Below, piece by piece: positions 4,663 to 12,136 of a stretch of DNA of 15,648 bases. The notes under the pieces were generated by a model. The model did no database searches, was not told the DNA's origin, and saw only the letters and a list, made by a program, of their open reading frames with translations. Where the stretch lies: positions 1 through 15,648 of the forward strand of contig CALRBJ010000011.1 in NCBI GenBank assembly GCA_943354205.1, written 5' to 3'. The translations under genes were made by a program, and so were the position numbers. The DNA comes from Candidatus Nomurabacteria bacterium (lineage in GTDB: Bacteria > Patescibacteriota > Minisyncoccia > Phycocordibacterales > UBA9973). Numbering within the stretch: the first letter of the stretch is position 1; each line of letters begins with the position of its first letter.

Positions 4663-5967
4663 ATGTATAAAAAACCATTTACTGATAAAGGCTCAAGCTC
4701 TTTCTCAAAAAAGCCGTTAAAAAAATTCTCCAAGCCATCTGGGGGCTCTTTTGCTGTAAAGCCAGGCAGCAAACCGGCGTATAAATCATACGGCAAACCA
4801 ACTGGTAAACCATTTGGGAGAAAGCCATTTAAAAACTTTTCAAAACCAAAAGGACGTCGCGGTCAATTCATCGACGTTTCAAAATTTATAAATAAAGCGG
4901 TCATCACCGAGGAAGTAGAGCACTTCAAGCCCGAGCATGCCTTTGCCGATTTTAAAGTTGTCGATGCGCTTAAAACTGCGGTCATTAAAAAAGGCTACGA
5001 ACTGCCAACCCCGATTCAAGACCGGGCTATTCCGCATGTGTTGAAAGGCGAGGACCTCGTGGGTATTGCAAACACGGGTACTGGAAAAACTGCCGCTTTC
5101 CTCATTCCTTTAATAAACAAAGTTCTGCTCAATCGCAAAGAACAAGTGCTGGTCATCGTGCCGACGCGCGAACTGGCTCAACAAATAGAAACCGAACTTT
5201 TGGCTTTCACCCCGGGTATGCGTATTTTCTCGGTATGTTGTGTTGGAGGCGCGCCGATCGGAAAACAAATTTCTCTCCTGCGTTATGAATACAATTTTAT
5301 TATCGGTACCCCGGGCCGCTTGAAAGATTTGATAGATAGAAAAATGATAAAGCTGGCCGAATTCCAAACACTCGTGCTCGATGAAGCCGACCGCATGCTC
5401 GACATGGGATTTGTGCACGACATGCGCGCAGTCATGGCCGGTATGCCAAAAGAAAGGCAAACACTTTTCTTCTCGGCCACACTCTCGCAAGATATTGAAA
5501 AACTCATCAGCGAATTCTTGCACGAACCTGTTCGCATCTCGGTAAAGACCCAAGACACCGCCAAGAGTGTGGACCAAGATGTGGTGCGTCTAAAGCACGG
5601 CGACAATAAATTAGACATTCTGCATGACCTTTTGAACCAAAAAGAATTTAGTAAAGTCCTCATTTTCGGCCGCACCAAGCACGGCGTGGAAAAGCTCTCA
5701 AAGATGCTCGAAGAGCGTGGATTCAAAGCCCAGTCTATCCATGGCGACAAAAACCAATCCAAACGCCAGCAAGCTCTCGCCCTCTTCAAAGGCGGACATT
5801 CTCAAATCCTCGTAGCGACCGATGTGGCTGCGCGGGGCTTAGATATCGCCGATGTGACCCACGTGATCAACTACGATATTCCCGAAACCTACGACGACTA
5901 TGTGCACCGTATCGGCCGAACTGGTCGCGGTGGCAAAGCGGGCAAAGCGCTTACGTTTATAGAATAA
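4663..5967 (+). CDS. DEAD-box ATP-dependent RNA helicase
   Basis: This is a 434-residue helicase that would unwind or remodel RNA, for example in ribosome assembly, mRNA decay or cold adaptation. Residues 1-68 are a basic, Gly/Ser/Pro/Lys-rich tail without fold, likely RNA-binding. The core then shows all family motifs: the Q-motif region (94-119, ending in PTPIQ), motif I ANTGTGKT (136-143), PTREL (167-171), GTPGR (215-219), DEAD (240-243), SAT (271-273), LIFGRTK (333-339), ATDVAARGLD (385-394) and HRIGRTGRGG (415-424). It ends ten residues after motif VI, with no C-terminal extension. The unusual feature is that the low-complexity tail sits at the N-terminus; in many bacterial relatives it is at the C-terminus. 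It has its own strong promoter and a terminator. RhlE-type is a reasonable guess but not certain. Confidence 0.95.
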   Translation: MYKKPFTDKGSSSFSKKPLKKFSKPSGGSFAVKPGSKPAYKSYGKPTGKPFGRKPFKNFSKPKGRRGQFIDVSKFINKAVITEEVEHFKPEHAFADFKVVDALKTAVIKKGYELPTPIQDRAIPHVLKGEDLVGIANTGTGKTAAFLIPLINKVLLNRKEQVLVIVPTRELAQQIETELLAFTPGMRIFSVCCVGGAPIGKQISLLRYEYNFIIGTPGRLKDLIDRKMIKLAEFQTLVLDEADRMLDMGFVHDMRAVMAGMPKERQTLFFSATLSQDIEKLISEFLHEPVRISVKTQDTAKSVDQDVVRLKHGDNKLDILHDLLNQKEFSKVLIFGRTKHGVEKLSKMLEERGFKAQSIHGDKNQSKRQQALALFKGGHSQILVATDVAARGLDIADVTHVINYDIPETYDDYVHRIGRTGRGGKAGKALTFIE

Positions 5968-5969
5968 TA

Positions 5970-6001
5970 AATTAAAAACCCGCATGTGCGGGTTTTTAAT
6001 T
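5970..6001. terminator. Bidirectional terminator between convergent genes
   Basis: A perfect 14-bp stem (5970-5983 with 5988-6001) with an ATGT loop. The stem is GC-rich at its top (CCCGC/GCGGG) and has A5/T5 tracts at its base, so it can stop transcription from the helicase and from the minus-strand gene ending at 6019. Confidence 0.9.
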
Positions 6002-6018
6002 TTAAACTCTGCTAAGAA

Positions 6019-6480
6019 TTAGAGGCTGGCGTCTTTAGAGATGTCGCCGTTGCCAGAAGCGCTACCTCCACGGCAAGCTTTGGCGGCAGTCTTGAATGCG
6101 GTCCATGCACTATTCTTTGCTGCGCGCATATCTTTGCGAGCATTTTGAGCGGTAGTGTTCCAGTTTGTCCAAGCAGTTTTTAAATCTGCTCTGCGTGTTT
6201 CAGCATTGGTTTGATCCCAAGCAGCTGAAATAGCGCTGGTGCGAGCAGTGAGCCCAGCTTTCATGGCAGTATAATTAGCATCGAAAGCAGCGGTCACGGC
6301 TGCGTCGCGAGCCATGATGGCTGTTTTCATGCAAGCAGTGTCGATGGAGACTGAAGCGTTTGTTTTCATGTGTTCACCATCGTTTCTACCCATCATGTTG
6401 TCTTCTGCTAAAACTGTAGAAAAAGTCATAAGAGCTATAGCTCCTGCTCCTACCAAACCTGCGATTTTATATTTATTCAT
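6019..6480 (-). CDS. Secreted Ala-rich helical protein with two cysteines
   Basis: This is a 153-residue protein with a clear Sec signal peptide: NKYK, a hydrophobic core at 7-20 and a STVLA-ED cleavage site around residue 25. The mature part is Ala-rich and helical, with repeated short units of the type A-x3-AW-x-A and many Arg/Lys. It is flanked by C50 (DTACMKTAI) and C136 (AAKACRGG), which could form one disulfide joining the ends of the helical bundle. The tail is Gly/Ser/Asp-rich. I do not recognise a named family. Start choice: ATG at 6480 gives a standard signal peptide, but AAAGGAG (plus-strand 6508-6514) sits 9 nt before an in-frame TTG at 6498, which would add six residues (159 aa). 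An extended -10 promoter lies upstream (6553-6561). Confidence 0.8.
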   Translation of the reverse strand: MNKYKIAGLVGAGAIALMTFSTVLAEDNMMGRNDGEHMKTNASVSIDTACMKTAIMARDAAVTAAFDANYTAMKAGLTARTSAISAAWDQTNAETRRADLKTAWTNWNTTAQNARKDMRAAKNSAWTAFKTAAKACRGGSASGNGDISKDASL

Positions 6481-6552
6481 TGTTGTTTTGTGTACCAAAG
6501 GCCTAATCTCCTTTAGTTTATTGGTTATTTTCTGATAATGGGGCACATCTGT

Positions 6553-6561
6553 ATTATAGCA
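6553..6561 (-). promoter_or_regulatory. Extended -10 promoter of the secreted protein gene
   Basis: On the minus strand the sequence reads TGCTATAAT, a perfect -10 with the TGn extension. The best -35 candidate, TTGCGA (plus 6578-6583), is 19 bp away. Transcription from ~6546 gives a leader of about 65 nt that includes AAAGGAG (plus 6508-6514). The TG and everything upstream lie within the 148-bp repeat-like element. Confidence 0.6.
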
Positions 6562-6706
6562 CCCCTCCCGCTTGCTGTCGCAAGTCGCCCTCCTTACAGG
6601 AGCTGTACACCTTTCACATTTTTGATTACAAAAACGCTCAAGGTCTTGCGCTTGGGTCCTGAGCCCAAGCTCACCCCTTGCCAAGGGGAGGGTTGGGGAG
6701 GGGTGC
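6559..6706. repeat. 148-bp element with 11-bp terminal inverted repeats (MITE/REP-like)
   Basis: GCACCCCTCCC (6559-6569) and its exact reverse complement GGGAGGGGTGC (6696-6706) bound the element. Inside are small perfect hairpins: CTTGC-TGTC-GCAAG (6571-6584), CTCC-TTACA-GGAG (6590-6602), a 7-bp GCTTGGG/CCCAAGC (6650-6670) and CCCCTT-GCC-AAGGGG (6674-6688). There is no convincing reading frame and no clear target-site duplication. It fills the space between the divergent secreted-protein and htrA genes and resembles non-coding palindromic repeats dispersed in many genomes. Whether other copies exist cannot be seen here. Confidence 0.5.
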
Positions 6707-6717
6707 GAATTTTACAC

Positions 6718-6746
6718 TTGCAAGAAAAAAAGCTTTTTTATAAAAT
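6718..6746 (+). promoter_or_regulatory. Putative htrA promoter
   Basis: TTGCAA (6718-6723), a 17-bp spacer and TAAAAT (6741-6746). The start would be near 6753, leaving an AT-rich ~30-nt leader without a Shine-Dalgarno before the ATG at 6784. Confidence 0.45.
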
Positions 6747-6783
6747 ATTACTCGCTATTATTATTTAATTAAAAATAAATAAT

Positions 6784-8142
6784 ATGGAAAAAATTAAATT
6801 CAATATAGATAGTTTCAAAAAAGGTTTTAAAAGGTTTGTTGAATTAAATAAAATTCAAACACCTAAAATAGACGCAACGATGGGTGTGGCTATTCGCGCT
6901 AGCATCATGACTGTGCTTGTACTTGCTATTCTGGGCGGAGGATTGGTCTATGCAAATCGGGGTAAAGTTTTCAATTATTTTGCGGCGCAAGCTCTCAAAG
7001 ATCGTCAGTCGGCTCTCTCTTCAGATTCGAATTCAAAAAATCCTAGAGCGTATGTAAACACACCGCTACTTTCCCAAGAATCCTTGGTAGTAGACACAGT
7101 AAAGCAGGTAAAGCCAGCAGTAGTCTCGATAATTATTTCGAAAGATGTACCCAAATATATCACCGTGCCGGGCAGTGGAGGAGCAAATCCCTTTGGCGGA
7201 ATATTCGGCAATGACCCATTCTTTAATCAATTCTTCAATGCTCCGCAATTACAGCAAAATGGTACTGAGAAAAAAGAAATTGGCGGAGGTTCAGGATTTT
7301 TAGTTTCTTCAAACGGGCTCATCGTCACCAATAAGCATGTGGTAGAAGACAAGACTGCAGAGTATACAGTGTTTACAAATGATGGCAAAAAGCATGCCGC
7401 GACTGTGATTGCGCGCGATCCAGTGCTCGATGTGGCAGTGATAAAAATAGAAGGCGCCGGCTATCCATATCTTTCTTTTGGCGATTCCAACAAATTAAAT
7501 GTTGGGCAGACAGTTATTGCTATCGGCAATGCTCTTGGTGAATTTAAAAATACTGTTTCAGTGGGTGTCGTGTCTGGTCTTTCTCGCAAAATCACCGCTG
7601 GAGATGCTTCGGGTAAATCGGAACTTTTATCGAATGTTATTCAAACTGATGCGGCTATAAATCCGGGTAATTCAGGCGGACCACTCTTGGATTTAAATGG
7701 GATGGTTATCGGTGTAAATGTTGCCGTGGCGCAAGGATCGCAAAATATTGGTTTTGCTTTACCAGCAGATAGTATAAAATCTGTTGTTGATTCGGTGAAG
7801 TCTACTGGCAAAATAATACGTCCATATGTGGGCATACGCTATGTGCCGGTGACTGCAGAGCTTAAAGATAGAAATAATTTGTCGGTGGACTACGGCATCC
7901 TTGTTTCTCGCGGGGCGACCAGTAGCGATTTGGCTGTGATTCCTGGATCTCCGGCAGACAAAGCGGGGATAGTGGAGAATGATATTATTCTATCGGTAGA
8001 TGGAGTAAAAATAGATGCCGAGCATGATTTTGCTAGTGTGATCAGAGGCAAGAGCGTCGGATCTACTGTTAGTTTGGAGGTACTACATAAAGGTACAAAC
8101 GAAACACTCGCGCTTACCCTGACCGAGGCCCCACAAAGCTAG
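6784..8142 (+). CDS. htrA: Membrane-anchored HtrA/DegP-type serine protease with PDZ domain
   Basis: This 452-residue protease would degrade or refold damaged proteins outside the membrane. A cytoplasmic N-terminal tail of ~35 residues precedes one transmembrane helix (~38-57). The trypsin-like domain (~100-335) has the triad H185 (TNKHVV), D216 (DPVLDVAVIK) and S297 (PGNSGGPL). A Gly/Phe/Asn-rich loop (~130-160, GGANPFGG and NDPFFNQFF) corresponds to the flexible LA-type loop. One PDZ domain (~345-445, with IPGSPADKAGIVENDII) binds substrate C-termini. The family often has one or two PDZ domains; here there is one. It stands alone with its own promoter; no terminator follows, and the next start is 33 nt downstream with its own -10. 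Confidence 0.95.
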   Translation: MEKIKFNIDSFKKGFKRFVELNKIQTPKIDATMGVAIRASIMTVLVLAILGGGLVYANRGKVFNYFAAQALKDRQSALSSDSNSKNPRAYVNTPLLSQESLVVDTVKQVKPAVVSIIISKDVPKYITVPGSGGANPFGGIFGNDPFFNQFFNAPQLQQNGTEKKEIGGGSGFLVSSNGLIVTNKHVVEDKTAEYTVFTNDGKKHAATVIARDPVLDVAVIKIEGAGYPYLSFGDSNKLNVGQTVIAIGNALGEFKNTVSVGVVSGLSRKITAGDASGKSELLSNVIQTDAAINPGNSGGPLLDLNGMVIGVNVAVAQGSQNIGFALPADSIKSVVDSVKSTGKIIRPYVGIRYVPVTAELKDRNNLSVDYGILVSRGATSSDLAVIPGSPADKAGIVENDIILSVDGVKIDAEHDFASVIRGKSVGSTVSLEVLHKGTNETLALTLTEAPQS

Positions 8143-8169
8143 ACTTCACAATATAGAGAGGTGTATAAT
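8140..8169 (+). promoter_or_regulatory. Promoter of the small membrane peptide, leaderless
   Basis: TAGACT (8140-8145), an 18-bp spacer and a perfect TATAAT (8164-8169) ending 6 nt before the ATG at 8176. The -35 overlaps the htrA stop codon. Confidence 0.6.
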
Positions 8170-8175
8170 TTAGGC

Positions 8176-8346
8176 ATGTCTACAATACAAACATTTTTGC
8201 AAACCATCTGGGCTTCGATATTGGTTTTGGGCTGGTTGAAAGTCGGCATTGCGGTTATCATTATCGCCATACTCACTCGCATCCAAGCTTTCATTGGCGC
8301 CCTGGCTTTCATCCTCTTCATCGCCTATTTGGCCCACTGGATTTAA
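8176..8346 (+). CDS. Small two-helix membrane protein, unknown function
   Basis: This is a 56-residue protein made almost entirely of two hydrophobic segments (~11-33 and ~37-54), joined by a short turn with a single Arg (TRIQ). A GTG at 8161 is in frame, but it overlaps the -10 hexamer, so ATG at 8176 is chosen. No family is recognised; similar small hydrophobic proteins are common and could be membrane-complex subunits. Its stop codon overlaps that of the convergent pseudouridine synthase gene in a TTTAAA palindrome (8342-8347), leaving no room for a terminator between them. Confidence 0.7.
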   Translation: MSTIQTFLQTIWASILVLGWLKVGIAVIIIAILTRIQAFIGALAFILFIAYLAHWI

Positions 8347-9041
8347 AGCCCTAAAGATTTTAAAAATAGATCGAGTTCAACCCCTTTGATTTCGCGGAGC
8401 GTGCCCTGTTTTTGGTTTTCTATAAGGATATTCATCACGCGGAAGCGGGTGAGCGACATGACATCGTATGAAAATGCTCTACACATCCGCCGGATTTGGC
8501 GGTTCTGGCCTTCGGTTAGAATAATATCAAAAGTCTCGGCGTCTATCTTGCGCACCAGCGCTTTGCGCGCAGTAAAGCCTCCGATAGACAGGCCTTCTTT
8601 TAGCCCGCGGAGGATAGTGTTTGTGATCGGATGATCTAAAACCACCTGGTATTCTTTTTCGTGAAAAGATTTTGGATTGAGCAGGCGATCAGTTATTCGT
8701 CCGTCGTTGGTTAAAATTATCAAGCCAGATGAATCTTTGTCGAGTCGGCCGACAGGGAAGAGGCGGTTAACGCCTTCGGGTAAAATTTCCGCTATCCGCT
8801 CTTCGATATCTTTGGTTTCCAAACCAAGCGGTTTGTTGTAGGCGAAATATTTTAAATTTCGGTCTTCTTTGATACCAGCCACTTCTACTTTGTCGGCAGG
8901 TGATACTTTGTCGCCGAGCACCGCTTTTCGGCCGTTTATTAAAATCTTTCCGGCTGAAATAAGCGTGTCGGCGCCGCGACGAGTAGAGATGCCTTTGTCA
9001 GCCAAGTATTTATTTATGCGCACTTCTTTATTTTCTTTCAC
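8343..9041 (-). CDS. rluF: RsuA/RluB/RluF-family rRNA pseudouridine synthase, RluF-like
   Basis: This 232-residue enzyme converts a uridine in rRNA to pseudouridine. An S4 RNA-binding domain (~7-55, VRINKYLADKGISTRRGAD) precedes the catalytic domain, whose motif GRLDKDSSGLIILTNDG (98-114) carries the nucleophile D101. Later motifs FHEKEYQV and EGQNRQIRRMC are intact. The PIT-x3-LRGLKEGL and RFRVMN patterns look closest to RluF (23S U2604) rather than RsuA (16S U516), but target choice from sequence is uncertain. The start is GTG (plus-strand CAC, 9039-9041), one base after the stop of the MFS gene, so it is the last gene of the minus-strand operon. No terminator is visible before the convergent gene. 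Confidence 0.9.
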   Translation of the reverse strand: MKENKEVRINKYLADKGISTRRGADTLISAGKILINGRKAVLGDKVSPADKVEVAGIKEDRNLKYFAYNKPLGLETKDIEERIAEILPEGVNRLFPVGRLDKDSSGLIILTNDGRITDRLLNPKSFHEKEYQVVLDHPITNTILRGLKEGLSIGGFTARKALVRKIDAETFDIILTEGQNRQIRRMCRAFSYDVMSLTRFRVMNILIENQKQGTLREIKGVELDLFLKSLGL

Positions 9042-9042
9042 T

Positions 9043-10203
9043 TTATTTTGTATCTTTTAATTTTATCGCTACAAATATTCCTGAGAGTACAAAGAGCGAA
9101 AGGAATACGAACAGGTATTGTATATCAAATATAGACAGAAATAGGGTGGCGAGGAGGGGGGCGATGATGTATGCGAGCGGGCCCATATTTCTATATAAAC
9201 CAAGCAGTCCAGCATCTTCTGGTCCAATATTTTTGAAAAAATAAATCTCCGACATACTCTCGGTCATGGCAGCGCCCACACGGGTGGTAAATAGTACCGC
9301 CGCCCAAACTACCGCCCCCGCATTGCCTAAAATAGCGACACAAAATGTCGCCACCCCGGCGATACCCAATCCCACTATCAGCATTTCTCTTTCACCATAC
9401 TTTCTATCAGCCAATCTTCCAGCTGGTATTTGGATCAAGATGAATGGCAAAAGCATAAAAGTAAAAATATAGCCGATTGTTTTCCAGTCGAAGCCGATGT
9501 ATTGGTGTAAATAGAGCGGAGTATATATGACCATCCAAGAAAAAAAGAATTGTAGAATAAAATTTAGTTTAAAAATATTTTTCAAACTCTTGTGCTTTTG
9601 CATTGCTCGCCATGCGGAGGCAAAAGAAATCTCTGCGTATTTAGGATCTTCAAATCTTTTAAATCGTGAGGCAAAGACTATGACCACTGGCAGTATACAT
9701 ATAGCGCATATCAGATATACACCACCGTACACATTGCCTTCGGCTAGTCGGCCTACGATGAGTGGAGTGAGAAGCCATGCCAAGTTTCCGATAGCCAGAT
9801 ATGTGCCTCGAGTCTTGCCTGTGGAGCTATCTTTGGAATAATTTTCCACGAATATATCGAAGCTGTAAAAAGTCATGGCGACCATCGCATAATAAATTAT
9901 AAATACTGCCAAAAGCGCTGGCGCTCCTCCATCACGCGACAGCGCGAGCAGGGAAGCAATACAAATTAGACACATGGCTATGGTAGTGCTATACGCGCCA
10001 TATCGACGGATTATTTTAGGGAGCATGGTGATACCCCAAATAGCCACAAAAGAAGCGACTGCATAAACTATGCCGATTTTATTCTGGCCTATGAGGGTAG
10101 AAAGAAAGCTAGAATTTATATAAGAAGATAGCGCTACGCCAAATGACAAGAAAAAACTTGCCGTGTAGAGCACTTTCAATGGATTGGATTTTATTTTAAG
10201 CAT
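9043..10203 (-). CDS. Major facilitator superfamily (MFS) transporter
   Basis: This is a 386-residue polytopic membrane protein with about 12 transmembrane helices in two halves, separated by a charged loop near residues 180-210 (RFKRFEDPKYAE and MQKHKSLKN). The second half contains AGRLADRKYGERE (261-273), the MFS motif A (G-x3-D-R-x-G-R-R like) between its second and third helices; the matching loop in the first half (LPKIIRRYG) is degenerate. A first-half loop FDIFVENYSKDSSTGKTRG leads to helix 5. The substrate is unknown. The gene starts 3 nt after the RNase J stop and is followed after one base by rluF, so it is co-transcribed with both. Confidence 0.88.
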   Translation of the reverse strand: MLKIKSNPLKVLYTASFFLSFGVALSSYINSSFLSTLIGQNKIGIVYAVASFVAIWGITMLPKIIRRYGAYSTTIAMCLICIASLLALSRDGGAPALLAVFIIYYAMVAMTFYSFDIFVENYSKDSSTGKTRGTYLAIGNLAWLLTPLIVGRLAEGNVYGGVYLICAICILPVVIVFASRFKRFEDPKYAEISFASAWRAMQKHKSLKNIFKLNFILQFFFSWMVIYTPLYLHQYIGFDWKTIGYIFTFMLLPFILIQIPAGRLADRKYGEREMLIVGLGIAGVATFCVAILGNAGAVVWAAVLFTTRVGAAMTESMSEIYFFKNIGPEDAGLLGLYRNMGPLAYIIAPLLATLFLSIFDIQYLFVFLSLFVLSGIFVAIKLKDTK

Positions 10204-10206
10204 ATT

Positions 10207-12105
10207 TTATACAGTAAGTATAACAGGTATGACGAGCGGGCGCTTGGCGGTCTTTTGGAAGAGGAATTTAGACACAGTGTCGCCGACTTCGCCCTTTATA
10301 AAGTCGAAATCTACGCCAGCTTGGCCAACGGTTCTATCTTCTATTGCTTTTCTGGTGAGTGAGCGCGCTTCATGCAGGAGCTCCTGATTTTCTTTCAAGT
10401 AGACGAATCCGCGGGAGATGAGATCGGGCGATTTGCGAAGCTTGCCCGTGCGAGAATCGACGAGGGCCACAATAGTAAATATGCCATCCTGGGCAAGCAT
10501 CTTGCGATCACGAATCACGAACTCTTGGGTGTCACCGACGGCAAAACCATCGACCATCACTAGCTCAGAAGGGGCTTTTTCTTTTCGCACTCTAAATTTC
10601 ACATTTTCTAAAGTTTTTTCGTCTTTCTCATCGCGATAAAATTCTATAATGGATCCGTTGTCAGGAACAATTGTTCGCTCTTTTGGAGTGCCGAGAGTTT
10701 GTGACATTTCGGCGTGTTGACAGAGCATCCAGTGGTTTCCATGAACAGGCATAAAAAAACGATAATTGAACTGGCGATGTATCCAGCCGAGCTCCTCGCG
10801 ATTCCCGTGCCCGGAGGCATGAACATCTGAATCGGTGTAGCTAATAATTTTCGCCCCAGAACGATATAGGTTGTCTTTTAGTTTATCTATATCACCTTCA
10901 TTTCCTGGAATCACTGAAGCAGAGAGTAGAACTGTATCACTAGGTTCTAGTCGTAGTTGTCGATGGGTCAAATTGGCCATGCGTGAGAGAGTAGAAAATT
11001 CCTCACCTTGTCCGCCGGTCACCACGATGACTGTTTTGTGAGCCGGGTATTTATGAGCATCTTCTATGCCAATTATGTTTTGGGCGTCTAAAATACCTAG
11101 TTGCTTAGAAATTTCTAAATTTGTTTTCATGCTTCTGCCATCGATTAGTATTTTTTTACCCATTTTTTCAGCCGCATCAATAATCACTACTAAGCGTTCT
11201 ATTTGAGAAGCAAAAGTAGCGATGATCAGGCGACCAGAAACCCCTTGCATTATTTTTTTAATATTTTCAGCGACAGTGCTTTCTGATAAAGACCAGCCAG
11301 CTTTCCAAATACTGGTGGAATCCATAGTGAGCATGAGCATTTTTCTATCTTTGAATTGTTTGTATTGCTCCACCTCTTCTTCCGATGGTATACCGCCTAT
11401 ATTGTCCACGCGTACGTCTTCAATAAAAGCGATTTCACCAAACGCTGTTTCTATAATTAGACCCATAGAATCTGGAATAGTGTGTGAAATAGGGAAGGTG
11501 CGTATGACAAAAGTGTCATTTATACGAATGACTTCTTTTTCCTCTACTATGTGTATATTGAGCGCTGGTAAGTGTGGAAATTCCTCATGTCTTTTTCTGA
11601 TCATTACCGCGCCGAATTCACGAGAATATATCGGTGGATTTCCGATACCTTCGATAATGTAGGGGATAGCTCCGATGTGATCCAAGTGTCCATGAGTAAT
11701 AAAAATTCCCCGGATTTTTTCACGATTCTCTACTAAATACTTAGTGTTTGGAATTATGTAATCAATACCCGGATGATTGCTTTCGGCAAATTGTATTCCA
11801 GCGTCCACAATAATGATATCGTTGCCATACTCGAGAGCGGTCATGTTTTGCCCAATTTGTTCTACTCCGCCAATTGGAATTACACGCAGAATACCTGGTT
11901 CAATCTTTGGCACACCAGTGTTTGGTTTTTCACGATTGCGTTCAGCATGTAGCTGGGCTTCCGGCACGCGAGGTTTCTTTCTGGCCCCAAATTTTGGATA
12001 CTGAAAGGTCTTATTGCGTGCAGGCATTCTTTTTGCGCTAGTATTTCTATGACCACCCCCGCTGCTTCTTTGGGCGCTTGTATTTGCTGTTTTATCTTTT
12101 TCCAT
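10207..12105 (-). CDS. rnj: Ribonuclease J
   Basis: This is a 632-residue metallo-beta-lactamase/beta-CASP ribonuclease with combined endo- and 5'-3' exonuclease activity in mRNA decay and rRNA maturation (family knowledge). Residues 1-70 form a basic, low-complexity extension not present in classical RNase J. The catalytic domain starts at ILRVIPIGGVEQIGQNM. The zinc motif is THGHLDHIGA (137-146); other family marks are FPISHTIPDS, VVTGGQGEEFSTLSRMA, DVHASGHGNREE and MPVHGNHWML. The HGHLDH and GGQGE variants differ slightly from the Bacillus forms (HGHEDH, GSQGE) but keep the metal ligands. A C-terminal domain follows and ends in a hydrophobic tail. It lies third in the secG operon, 31 nt after the solute-binding protein gene, with no Shine-Dalgarno. 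Confidence 0.95.
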   Translation of the reverse strand: MEKDKTANTSAQRSSGGGHRNTSAKRMPARNKTFQYPKFGARKKPRVPEAQLHAERNREKPNTGVPKIEPGILRVIPIGGVEQIGQNMTALEYGNDIIIVDAGIQFAESNHPGIDYIIPNTKYLVENREKIRGIFITHGHLDHIGAIPYIIEGIGNPPIYSREFGAVMIRKRHEEFPHLPALNIHIVEEKEVIRINDTFVIRTFPISHTIPDSMGLIIETAFGEIAFIEDVRVDNIGGIPSEEEVEQYKQFKDRKMLMLTMDSTSIWKAGWSLSESTVAENIKKIMQGVSGRLIIATFASQIERLVVIIDAAEKMGKKILIDGRSMKTNLEISKQLGILDAQNIIGIEDAHKYPAHKTVIVVTGGQGEEFSTLSRMANLTHRQLRLEPSDTVLLSASVIPGNEGDIDKLKDNLYRSGAKIISYTDSDVHASGHGNREELGWIHRQFNYRFFMPVHGNHWMLCQHAEMSQTLGTPKERTIVPDNGSIIEFYRDEKDEKTLENVKFRVRKEKAPSELVMVDGFAVGDTQEFVIRDRKMLAQDGIFTIVALVDSRTGKLRKSPDLISRGFVYLKENQELLHEARSLTRKAIEDRTVGQAGVDFDFIKGEVGDTVSKFLFQKTAKRPLVIPVILTV

Positions 12106-12136
12106 TTTTTTATTGTTAATTCTTAATTACTAATTT

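Noticed and set aside
5110..5789. Long minus-strand frames opposite the DEAD-box helicase
   Set aside because: They are shadows of a gene with all helicase motifs; their products have no recognisable domain.
6481..6684. N-terminal extension of the secreted protein frame to 6684 (221 aa)
   Set aside because: The extra 68 residues run through the promoter and the inverted-repeat element and destroy the signal peptide layout.
6538..6768. 76-codon plus-strand frame in the htrA upstream region
   Set aside because: It spans the hairpin element and promoter, with low-complexity content and no family resemblance.
11222..11662. 146-codon plus-strand frame within RNase J
   Set aside because: It is antisense to conserved RNase J motifs and its product looks random.
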